Shown here one piece after another: positions 15,401 to 27,400 of a stretch of DNA of 64,000 nt. A program made the position numbers and the translations under genes. The DNA is from Apostichopus japonicus. Lineage: Eukaryota > Echinodermata > Holothuroidea > Aspidochirotida > Stichopodidae. The stretch's first letter is position 1; every line of letters starts with the position of its first letter. The notes below the pieces were generated by a model. The model saw only the letters and a list, made by a program, of their open reading frames with translations. It did not search any database and was not told the origin of the DNA. The stretch spans positions 2,393,714 through 2,457,713 of the forward strand of contig NC_092567.1 in the NCBI RefSeq assembly GCF_037975245.1. The letters run 5' to 3'.

Positions 15401-18400
15401 ATTTGGAATTACGTAATTTAGTTAAATTACGGAGCTACAAGACTAGACAAATCATCGTCATAATTACGTGATCACATTCCCGATGTCCTGAGAGTATGTC
15501 AGTTGTGTAAATAAGGGGTTAATCAACGGTCTAGCGTGCGTTACTCACATGATTAATGCACGATCGGGGGATAATGCAAGCGATGCACGAGGGCGGAGCC
15601 CGAGTGCATCCAGCGATAGCATTAACACCCGGAGTGCATTAATCATGTGAGTAACGCATGCTAGACCGTTGATTAACCCCGTTCATTCATACACTACCAT
15701 TTGTGTGGGGGAAAAATCATAAAACAAAACACTTTGGGTTACATATAACCAAAGATTTATTAAAGTGATGCCCCGTAATTTTACCGTGCGTTACTCACAG
15801 GATTAACCACGGTCAGCTGACCTGAATGGACCAATAGGATTTAGGAATCTTTACTAAGTATGAATGAACTAAGGTTTAAATGTCTTGTTTCCAGCCACTT
15901 TCTTGGGTTTTTTTTTCAACTGTATTAAGACTTAATACATCGATCTCTCTACTTGTCACTGACATGGAGGAGGAAGGTTTGTATATATATATAACATCGT
16001 GTAATTATGACTTGACATGCACAATTGTAACATTGAACAATAACACTGTCCAAATTTCTAAGTAGTTTCAAGAGACCCACATTAAAGTATACTATCGACA
16101 GAAGTGCTGATGGATACAAAAAAAAAAATACTTAGTACATGTAAAGTACATATGAAGATATCATATCAATATAAATTATGTTTTGTGTCGTGGTTTGTCT
16201 TTCACAACATCAATAAGGCAGTGACAAAACTACACCACGAACTAAACAGAAATATCAGCAGCAATTTTATACAATACTTCACTCTAAACACAATCTAGTC
16301 AAGCGAGGCTAAAGTCTAGTCATATCGACTGGTTTACGTTAGTCAACGATTATCCCGCCATAATCTTGGTAGAAATGCCTTCACGACTAACCCAAAAGGT
16401 CGCCTGACCAGAACATAATGGTCACAGTTCTATTTTAATCTGGTCCTACAATAAATGTCAGCACTGGGACGAAACTCACTAGTCAATCAGGTTGATATAT
16501 TCGTCACATGAAAAAGCGCGGGAAAATATTAACAATTGTAGCGCCACGGTACGGCCTAGCGTACTGCACTGAACTATAGTACATTGTACACATACGTACA
16601 CGACGAGCAAGGAACGTACAGCAGGGAGTTAGCAGCCAGACGGTTACGGTACGAAAAATCAAAAAAATATTATCATCCAGTGATATTGTCAGTAACCATT
16701 GCAAGGTTAGTATATTAGACCAGTTTTCTTTGGGCCTTTGGCCAGTGTCGTTTGTTAGTCACTTAAAAAGTATATAGTATATTAGACCATAAAGTGTGTA
16801 TTTTCGATTATTCCAACTTGTGTACGAACAAGCTAAGATCTAGGTCCTAGGCTAGGCCTATCATGCAGTAGCTATAGGCGAATTGCCTAACGTTAAACCT
16901 AATGACGTTAAGCTGCCTTGTAGTTGTAGTAGTTGTACAGAACAGTTTATCGTAACAGTAGGCCTCCGTATATTTACAGTATCATGGTGGCCCCGGTATT
17001 CACGCGTTTCTCATGTTTGCAATGGATAATTTCTTTACAAAATAACAAACCTAAATTAAACTTAATATTTATAATCTGTATTAGAAACTTTAGCCTTAGG
17101 GGGATAGGACCTTGGCTATATTATTCTTGAAATATTTTAGGGGGATAAATTCACAGCAGTGTTTCTCCTGCACTTTCAGGGGGGACATAGCCTAGGCTTA
17201 GGTCCTAGGCCATATTATTTATACCTAGATTAGGTTTGAGTTAAGGATTAGCCTCCAATTAGGGTCACCCTAAGATAACGAATTAACTAGAATAGTGTGT
17301 ATGGGATTGTGTAGTTGCGTGCGAAACTGTTACACTAAATAAGCTGATTATTCCTAGGGCCCTAAAGCCCCCCCCCCCCCAGGCCTAGCCCTAAATAGTT
17401 TTTATAAAATACAGAGGCTAGGCCTATGTTTCATACGAAACATCAACTGAACATGACGCCAATCTTTTATTACCAGTTTGTCCACTGACCATCCTATCCA
17501 ACAATCCCGTAACAATTCACAGGAGAATACAATCCCCCTTCCAAAATAAACATTGGGGACCTTGGAGCAATCTAACAGCCTATTGCTGCCACAGCTGTGT
17601 CATATCAATTTATAGGCCTAGTTGTCAGTAATATAGAGGGGGAATATTTCTGGACAATTGCACTGACTTGTCCGGAATTTTTGGCTAAAATTTGTTATAT
17701 ATTCTAGCGGCATGAGTTGGGACAGTTTTTTCTGCTATTTTTTAAGTTTGTACAAAACAGTTCCGATTCAGAACAAAGGTGGGTGGGTGTTTAATTTGTT
17801 GTAGCTGTTTGTAGGGAGTCATTTAGCCTTGGACTAGGCTTTTTTCAAGATGGAATATTCCTCGCTTTACCTGTGGTACCGTGAACCGCAGTTGATCCCC
17901 CTAGGCTAACCCTAATTCCATTGGAAATAAAATAGGACATCTTTTACGGGGTGTTTCATTCAACTTTTTGGAAATACTACAATTTCAAACATAAATGTAT
18001 TTTGTTATCATTGTACACTTGACAAATGAAAATGTAGCTGCCATAGCGGATTGATTAATGTTTGCACATGTTTCTTTTCCATACAGGTATCAAATGCATT
18101 CAGGCTTCTGTATCACTGCATAGTAATTTCACTTCCATTTCTACTGTACATTTTAGTAATGGGATGTGATTAAATAGTTGAATTGTGACTGGTATCGTAC
18201 CGTACATATTTACCCACATGCTGTACAAAATATGCACATGAACATTAGGGATGTGAACAAATAACAAAAGTTGTATGTCTATCACATTGGCAGATAGACG
18301 TCGTTTAATTGTGGAAGAGGATGCTACTAGCGAAGTGGTTAAGAAAGTCTATCCTTGGCTATTTGAAGATGAAGAGGTACTGTATGAATATGTCTTTGTA

Positions 18401-21400
18401 GATATTATTTATTATACAGTAGTCTGCGTAAAAGTAAAATTCAATCTTGTGGTTTCAAAAGTTATGGACATTTGAATATATTCACTTTATGCCCACCACT
18501 TGTCGAACCACGACTTTGTTTTTCAAAAATCAATTCAAGACAGTGTTGCGCTAAGCAGCGCGATTGCAGGATTCCCACACTTTTTTTTGCTGATACTGCT
18601 ATTGGGAATTTGTAGGGGGGATGTTCCCCCTTAAAAAGAAACCATTTTGTTTTATTCTGAGCTAGAGCCCGATCTATACCTTTATCAGCAAGATCACTCC
18701 GCAAAACCTCATGTCCTCATCCCAAGACTTGGGGAGCCTACTGCTCCTACATTGACCAGCTACAGTAGTCTCTCTCTACTTCTTTACCAATTCGCATCTT
18801 CCATCCCTTTCGACATGTCTAAACCATCTCAATCTACGTCTCTGAACATAATCCCGAATATGTGTTAGTCCTAAGCGATCTCTTAACTTCTCAGGTGAAT
18901 TTACCATATGTACTGTATAATATCTAATTGATCTTATTTAACCATAGATACTACTTGAATTAAAGCGACTTGAAGGAAAGACGACAATGGCACAGTTGCT
19001 TGGTGAAGGGCTTTCCAAGTATGGAGATGCCATAATCCGCTGCACTTAGAAGATGAAGCATCCCACTGTCATAGATACATCCATGGAGAAGGACGAGGGT
19101 GCCCGTTAAGGTACATTAGTAACAATTCAATCTGTAATTCACTATTCAAGTGATCATCACCCAGGTATGTGCTGGGTCTTCAAAATGGACTACGAGCAAA
19201 GTCTGAGGCAGGGGTGGATGCAAAATATGTCTTAGTAAGGGGGTATAACCATTCAGATGTATGGTAGTGAAAAATAAACACCTTCATTAGACATTAACGT
19301 TTGTCGTCTTGCATCATACAGTCTAAGGAAAATAGGGCGCATCCGTACATACTCAGACTGTGGTAGCACTAAAAGGCTAGTGTAGGCATTTGTCTCTTCA
19401 CATCTTGACTCTTGCAACAGACTCATTTATGGACTGCCAAATAAGCTCCAGCGTTGTACGAGCTGCCAGGTTGGTTACCTTATCTAGGAAGTGTGAACAC
19501 ATAACCCCCATCCTTGTAAATCTCCACTGGTTACAAGTGAAGAAGCGTATCATGTGTAAGTTAATGCTTTTGACCTACAAAATATTAAATAAACTTGCTC
19601 CATACTATCTATGTAAACTTCTCAATATCAATGAACCGGTACATATTCTCAGGTCAAATGCTGCTACAACACTTATTGTACAAATGTCAGCACCATTACT
19701 TACGGTGAGAGTTCTTTTTTCAGCAGCTGCTAAACTCTGAAACCAACTACCACCACATGTTTGAAATGCTAAATCTATATGTAAATTTAGGACCTTGTTA
19801 AGACTTACTAGCAGAGGGTTGTGTGATTTTAAATTATGCTGATTTAAATCAGTGGTTTTTTTTAAATCACTGATTTAAATCACTTTTCTAATTCTTGGCA
19901 GGAAAAGTTGAATTTGTGGTCAGCATATTCTCTGAAATCAAGCAGTTCCTTATAAAATAGAGTCTCAATCAAGTATCAAAGCAATTTCAGTAAATCTGGG
20001 GGGGGGGGGGGGGGGGTTGTATTTTCAGGGAGAAAAATCCTTGTCACATACACCGGTATGGCATGAGGCCTATCATGCTTAAACAAATTGAACAATTCTA
20101 GAAATTGCCTGCTAGAATCCCCTCAGAGTTCAGTTAAGTTCAGTAGAATAAGGATCAGGATGGACCCTGTGAAAAACCCTGTACCACAGATAACCCAGAC
20201 TGCCAGATATGATCATGGATGAACACAATCAAGTGCTCAGATGATAACGAGACAGGCTGTGTATTGACGGTAGATTGCATAAATTATGGCTGTGAAGTAC
20301 TTCATTTGGTACAAACAAGTGTCTGTGTTCAACAAAGGGAAATTGGTACAGTATCATGGGCCCCTTAGTGAAGGGGATATAGGGCCTAATTTTGAAATTA
20401 TATTCAAGACTGTTGACTTCCCTTGATTGTCCCGAAATCAAATTAAATCATTGGGCTGACTGCTCGTATGTGATATGGGTGGGTATAGATGTTTTTGGAA
20501 GATTTAGGTAACATTTGAGAGGAAATTGAACTTTTGATTATTGCAAATTTTATTCGATTATTTAAAAAAAAATTAAAAAATCAACTCTGAATTAGCATTT
20601 ATATTTGCAATATGGGTAATGTTTTGTATAATTATATTTTTTCTGTGTGCAGTGCATTGCAGCATTGTGGTCTTGGACGGAATGCCCTATATAAAAACGT
20701 TTTATTATTATTAAGGTTATTATAACATGTTTGAAGTTATGGATATGGATATAGAATGTCTATTCCGATTTCCAAAAATATATTGTTCAATATGCAAATC
20801 CATGGGTGGAAGTAGGTGGTACAGTATGTGACAACCTGCCCCCACTTCCCCCTATATGCCTATATGTATTATAGGCTACACGATATGCAGTTTGATCCAT
20901 TTATATGATGCAATGTTACATTGTTACAAGCTGAGTATATGGAAATCTAGTCTACTTACTCTACTTTGGAAACAAGAGGCATTTCAATTTATCACTGTCT
21001 GCATATTCTCAAATAATATCTTCCTTGTTCAACTTTCACACTAGTTCATGCTCTGTTGCCAGCTGAATCCTGAGGTTCAAATTTTCATGTGTCAATCTGC
21101 TTGCTAGTCTGCTCTCTATTATCTTCATTTTACTGAAGACCTCAGAATATGGTATATGGTTGTTAATTCAGGAAAAACATGTTCTCGGACTTCAGGAATC
21201 TGTAGGTATCAATGAAACCTATCTGCTTTGGGTCCAAGATGCGAGTTTGACAACTGATACATATTCTTGACAAATGGAGCAACTCTTTAAATACAATCTC
21301 AGTATTTGATATTTTTCCATTAATGTTTCTATATTTTGCTTCAAATGTTCCTTATCAGTTATCATTGTCTTGAATCCCTCAAGCTGAAACAATGACATGG

Positions 21401-24400
21401 ATGCAATCATTTTTTATGGCCCATGCCAGTAGGGGCCCACGACAAATAACTGAACAATTGGCATAACTTAAAGATGCTTGCTTGGGTTGAGCTCATACTT
21501 GATATTACTTAGCTAAGTAGCCTAGACCTTATCAAATGATACAAATATCTTTGCTGAAAATAAGACCTGTGATGTACTTAGTACTCTACTTTAATATTAT
21601 CACCTAAGCAATTTATCGAGTATTGAGTATTGCTCTCCTGACTGCAGATGAGTGAATCTGTGATATTTTTGTCCTATCGATGTTACTAAATATGACATAA
21701 TATCACTCTTCTGAAATGTCATGATGTTATGAGTGCTTTAACATTCTGTTGTTGATTTTTCTTTTAGAGTCTAGAATGCATGCAGCAATTCTGTCAGTTC
21801 CGACTCTACTGAATGAGAAGTTGGGTGCTATGATTGTATTTGCAGATGAGGATAGTGTAAGTACCCAATGTATTATTTAAATCAACAGTATGTAAACTAT
21901 GGGTCAAGGCCATCAGAGGTGGTCTGATATTGTATGTACAGTGTCGAGGGTTCATCATGATAGTGCCCTGGTAGTGTTTCCTTTGGGGTATTCGGCAATT
22001 TTAGGTCTGATGCCATATGGGCTATTTCAGGAAATAACTCAAAATTAATATTTTCCTACAGATTGTATGGTTACAATGCTTAGAGTTTAATTGTCACGAT
22101 AGTGTTTTGGTAGTGCTCCTTTGGGGTGTTTGGAATTTTAGGCCAAAGGTCATGTATGGGCCATATGGGCCATTTTGAACTCCTGAACTCCGCCTGAAAT
22201 CACACAAAATGTTTCTTTTCCTATGAATTCTATGGTGCAGTGGTACTTAGGTAGTGCCTCCTTTGGGTTTTTAGGATTTGGGGGCCTAAGTCACCTGTAG
22301 ACCATATGGGCCAATTTATGAAATCACTCAAAATGATACTTTTCATACAAATTTGCCCTAAAATTGGTTTAGCCCTAACATTTGTTGGGGCATCTTTTTT
22401 TTTTTTGGGGGGGGGGGCATTTTTTGGCATCCTTATTTCTGGGGGGCCTTGAAATATTTGGGCCCTGAAAACCTTCTGTCTGCAACAAAGGCCCGCACAT
22501 CTGATCATTATTCCCTAACTAAATATCACATGTATGACCTGGGAGTGTTCATAGCTGTAAATATAGTAAGGGCATCATCACAAAGGTAGAATAGACTAGT
22601 ATGTATGTGATAACTGGAACAGAATGTTGGACAGATTTCAATCTGTAGTTGCAGTAACCATAACCCAATGTGGATTTCCTGATCAGCCCCAAGTGTATTA
22701 AAATCATCTAGTGGAATGAATCCCTACCATGATGTAATTAGCTGTAACAAGATGTCATAACTCATGGCAAATATTCATTTCTCTCTAAAATACACGGAAC
22801 CAGTGCACCATTTAGCTCTGTTGTTTCATTTATACTCTGCTATTATTTATATCATCAAAAATAGTATTACTTGTAGTGAATACGATGTACTGTAAATTGA
22901 TTTGAAAAAATATTTAAGAAATTATTTATTTTGATTCCTTCGTTGGTGGAGTATATTTGTTTGTTGGTCACTCATGGCCATCATGGTGGATCAGCCACCC
23001 CTCCCATTTTCTGAAACTGGAAAGCGCTGTATATTGAATACATATACCTTAATATCTTTGCAGGTTACAGACTTGTCAGACGTGCCAGTTTATATCCAGG
23101 TGACAGAGGATGAAGGTGTTCCAGAGTACACTGTGATAGTGGAAACCTTGCAAGTAGCTACTTTGAAAAGTTTGTTCGCAGCCATGTGCAATTATTTGGC
23201 AGTGTTCTATGTCCTAAATATGGCATATGAGCCTTTGCTGAAGAAAACCCTTCAGTTTAAAAAAAAATCATTTTGAATGTTGATGATACTACACCGGCAG
23301 ATAAATCAGTCAATAAAATTCTGGAGAAACTAAACATGCAAATCGCTAAAAGTTGATGGCCTAATTACTGCTCCAGGCACCTACCATTTTTTGTACAGTT
23401 TTTTTGGCTCAAACTGTCATCACATTTATAACATAGAATACTGCCTATCAATTGCACTAGCATATATGAGTCAAAATAGGCTAAGGTGTTATAAAACTGT
23501 AACTAACTTGCAAATAATAAGTCATTGAAAATTTTTTCATTATCATTTGAGCTGTTGCGTGTGTTAGTTTTGACTTACAAAATGTTGTTATTTTTGGTTA
23601 CGATGCCGAAGGCCGAGTAACCTATGTGATCAAGTTGGCGTGTGTGAGGGTGCGTTTGTTTTGCTATCTGACCGAGGACTTGAACAAAACAATTTCAGGT
23701 CCTCGGTTGTGATTTCTAAAGAATCACCACGTCCTCGGAAGAATTCTATTGTATGGGGTATTGTTAAGGTTAGGGTACGTGGATTTGAACAATGGAAAAT
23801 ACAATGGGGTCCTCAGTCTGAATGTAATGCAAACATGTGTGTGTGGGTATGCGTTTGTTTTGCTATCTGACCGAGGACTTGAACAAAAGAATTTCAGGTC
23901 CTCGGTTGTGATTTCTAAAGAATCACCACGTCCTCGGAAGAATTCTATTGTATGGGGTATTGTTAATGTTACGGTACGTGGATTTGAACAATGGAAAATA
24001 CAATGGGGTCCTCGGTCTGAACGAAACACAAACATGTATGTGTGTGTGTCTGGATGTGACAGCTTGCTCGTAAACACGACATCTCAACAACGACACATTG
24101 GATCAATGTCATATTGGACTGGTGATGTGTGGATGGTCCCTATTGTTTTTGTTCTCCATCACATGAATATTAATAAGTGGGTAGGGCTTAAAGTAAAATT
24201 CTTAAAATGTCAATATCTTCGCAACGGTATGTCCGATCTGCTTCATACTTGGTATGGTGATGTAAGTGGTTCATTGTCACATGACAATGGAATTTCATCT
24301 AATTAATATTCATGAGTAGGTGGGGCTTAATCCTTAATTGCTAGAAATAGCTTGTAAACCTGAAATCTTAGAAATTAAATGTTGAATTACTGTCATTTTG

Positions 24401-27400
24401 AACTAGTACATGCTCCATGATTAGTAGATGTTCCCTGTTGTTTTTGTTGTTCATGACATGAATATTAATGAGTAGGCAGCAGTTAAAGTGAAAGTCTTAA
24501 AATGTCAATAACTTTGCAACGGTATAACCGATCATCTCCATACTTTGTTGATTGGTGGTGGATAATAATAGTTACATTTTCATATGAAAATAACATGTAA
24601 CCTCATTAATATTCATGTGTTTGTTGGCCATATAGCATTTGTTGTCCCTCATTCCTAAACTCCTGTCATTCGTCACGTTTGACATGTTTTCCTGGTTCCT
24701 GGGAGCTTGCTGATCTTATCTATATTTGTTTTGCTTTATAAAACCATGAAATTGGCTAGCCAGGCCATTAAAGGAGTAGTCCAGTGACAAATTAAACTGG
24801 ACTGAAAAAAAGTAACCTTTGCAATTAAGTTGGCATTTGTGTATGTTGTGATGAGTTGGTATGTTTGTATGTTTTGATCAAGTTTACGTGTGGGTATGTG
24901 TGTATATGTATGTTGCATAAATAGCTGGCTCAGACAATTAAAGGGATAGTCTATAGTGAAAATAGTAAATGAACTTAATAATCTGGTATTACTGTACATG
25001 TACCTATAGAGTATAGGGAAATCTTATGTGAGTGGGGTAGATTAATGTGTTGGTAGTAAGGTGTGAAACTGGTAAAATCTGATGGGTGTCAGGTGGGGGG
25101 GGGGTTGTCAGATGAGTAGGGTGATGTTGGGATCAGGGTTGTAGGATGGTAGGTGAGGCTGCAGGTGGTATGATGGTATGGGTTCCGCTCTGGGTTGGGG
25201 ATATGGGTTGTGTCGTATGATCCCCATGTGTTTGTCTGGAGAGGGGGTGTGGGGTGGTGAAATGCCTAGAGTCAACTATATCACTTTTTTTCAACTTTAT
25301 ATGTACATCAATAAAGGCATTAATTTTTGGTTTTGTTTACGATGGCCAGGTAATCTACAGTTTAGCATGTTTGCAAGTGTATGTATAATCTTAATTTAAT
25401 TACTGTAAATGTATTGAATAACTTGTAGATATGCTACATTATCATTACATGGACCTCATTGTTTTTGTTGTCCAGTACATGAATATGTGGGTGGGGCTTG
25501 TAATCAAATTCTTAAAATGTCGATATTTTTTCAAATATATGTCTGATCACCTTCATACTTGGTAGGTTGGTACAGTAGTGCTACAGGAAACTGAAATTTC
25601 ATTTATATTCATGAGTGCAACTGACAACTTTATGTCTGATCAGCTTCAGTTTGGTTTCAGTTGTCTGGCAATAAGTACAATACAGGTATATAACAATAAC
25701 AAATTCTGACTTATCTTATTTCATAAACTCTCATCGGCATCAGAACCACTAAACCTTTGGGTTTTCTGGTTCTTCAAGTACTGATGAAATCAGACACTCT
25801 TTTGTACTTACTATTGAGGTGAAGCATATGTAGTGTTTAAGAGAAAATATAAAATGTGATTCCAAATTAATACAGAAATTCTTGCTTTCTTTTTTTCATG
25901 TGAGAGGGCTTGATGGTCTAGCAGTGGTTAAGGCCCAATCAGGTTTTATATCCGAGAATTGTTCCCACCAGTTAGCTCAACAGACAGCTTTGTACCTATA
26001 AGGGAGTTGTCGCAGGTTCGAATCTGTGGTGGGTCATATAAAACTAGTATAGAAAAACTACTTTTATCCATGGGCAAGACTAATGGATTAGTCAAGTGAC
26101 TGCTGGACTAATCATTTAGGTCGCTTGACAAAAGCCTGGTCGATAGAGCATTGTTGAAAGACTAGCAAAAACTGGTCATGTGACTAATTGAATAAGTCAA
26201 TTGACATCTTGACTAATCGTTTAGGTCGCTTGACTAAAGCCTGGTCGATAGAGGCATAATTGAATGACTAGTAAAAACTGGTCATGTGACTAATTGAATT
26301 AGTCAACTGACATCTTGACTAATCGTTTAGGTCGCTTGACTAAAGCCTGGTCGATAGAGGCATAATTGAATGACTAGTAAAAACTGGTCATGTGACCAGG
26401 TTTACTTAGTCATATGACCAGAACTATTTGGTCACTGGACCAAAAGTTAGTCAAGTGACTAGAATTAATTGGTCGATAGAAGCATTGTCTGGACTAATGT
26501 ACTCTAGTCATCTTGACTAGATTATGTTTACAGTGTTGTTGAATTGAAATAGAACAGACCATTGTAACATCTCTTTGTTTCTGTTTGTTTACATTTTCTG
26601 ATTCCGGAATTTGAATGCGAGCCTAGATATTGCAGCCGATCTTACAAAGATATCATAGTTGCAGTGCGCACTCTATTAAATAATCGGCCGTTTTACCGGT
26701 TCAGATCTACCCACCTGCTATAACTAACTGCACGTCCCTAGTTTTACGGTTATGATTCAGTTACGATATGAAAAATGCTCATTTCCATTAAACTCAAGAA
26801 ACACGTATCTAGTTTGAAAAACCACGACAATTCTGTTTTTATCAGAGACTACCATAGCCTGCGGCATATAGTTGCATCCATGGTAATGTACTTGGTCGAA
26901 GATCGCAGTAATAATGAAAGTATTCCATGGATATTTTTGTTCCAGCTAACTGCCTACAATTTGAGATAATAAGCAGATTCTTAGGCTAGATTTCCCCATT
27001 GACTAAGGTTGGTGGTTGGCTACCATGCGGTCAAAGATAGCAGCAATAGCGCAAGTATTCTGTGAATATTTTAGTGCCAGCTAATAGACCGTGGGCCATA
27101 GAGCAAAAATCCCTTTAGTTTTTGAGTTCCGTAGTTCACCTCTGGGGGCAACATAATTTCTTAATAAAATTGTTGCTTAGAACACCCTAAAATAAAAATC
27201 ATTACAACGATATCATAATTGCAGTGCGCATTCTATTAAATAATCGGCCGTTTCACCGGTTCAGATCTACCCACCTGCTATAACTAACTGCTAGTCCCTA
27301 GTTTTACGGTTATGATTCAGTAACAGAACTGTTGACGATATGACAAATGCTCATTTCCATTAAACTAAAAAAAAAAACACGTATCTAATGTGAATAACCA

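Larger units (their letters stand above)
18294..23356 (+). pseudogene. SAMD3-like gene remnant (C-terminal four exons), disrupted
   Basis: Four plus-strand exons (18294-18376, 18948-19110, 21768-21856, 23064-23356) have proper splice sites and consecutive phases agree. The product begins RRRLIVEEDATSEVVKKVYP, continues with YGDAIIRC, then MHAAILSVPTLLNEK and finally LSDVPVYIQVTEDEGVP. From memory this order matches the C-terminal region of the large 'sterile alpha motif domain-containing protein 3-like' family of fish and invertebrates, whose function is unknown. The N-terminal part (including any SAM domain) was not found upstream. It is broken: TAG at 19047 and TAA at 19107 lie in frame in exon two, and an A9 run (23259-23267) shifts the last exon by one base, after which family-like sequence (LNVDD...KILEKLNMQ) continues to TGA at 23354-23356. 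It lies inside an intron of the minus-strand NLR-like gene. It could also be an assembly-error-damaged gene, but three lesions argue for decay. Confidence 0.68.

Noticed and set aside
18647-18868. 73-codon plus-strand frame between SAMD3-like exons A and B
   Set aside because: It is vaguely reminiscent of retroelement debris, but no motif was firm enough to name it and the splice phases of the flanking exons skip it.
23724-24306. Open frames of 117 (minus) and 185 (plus) codons
   Set aside because: They span a two-copy 199-bp tandem repeat and repeat the same peptide; no domain or splice context.
25974-26033. tRNA gene
   Set aside because: The acceptor-like stem and box B are present but the length is 60 nt and the T arm pairs badly; it fits a SINE head better.
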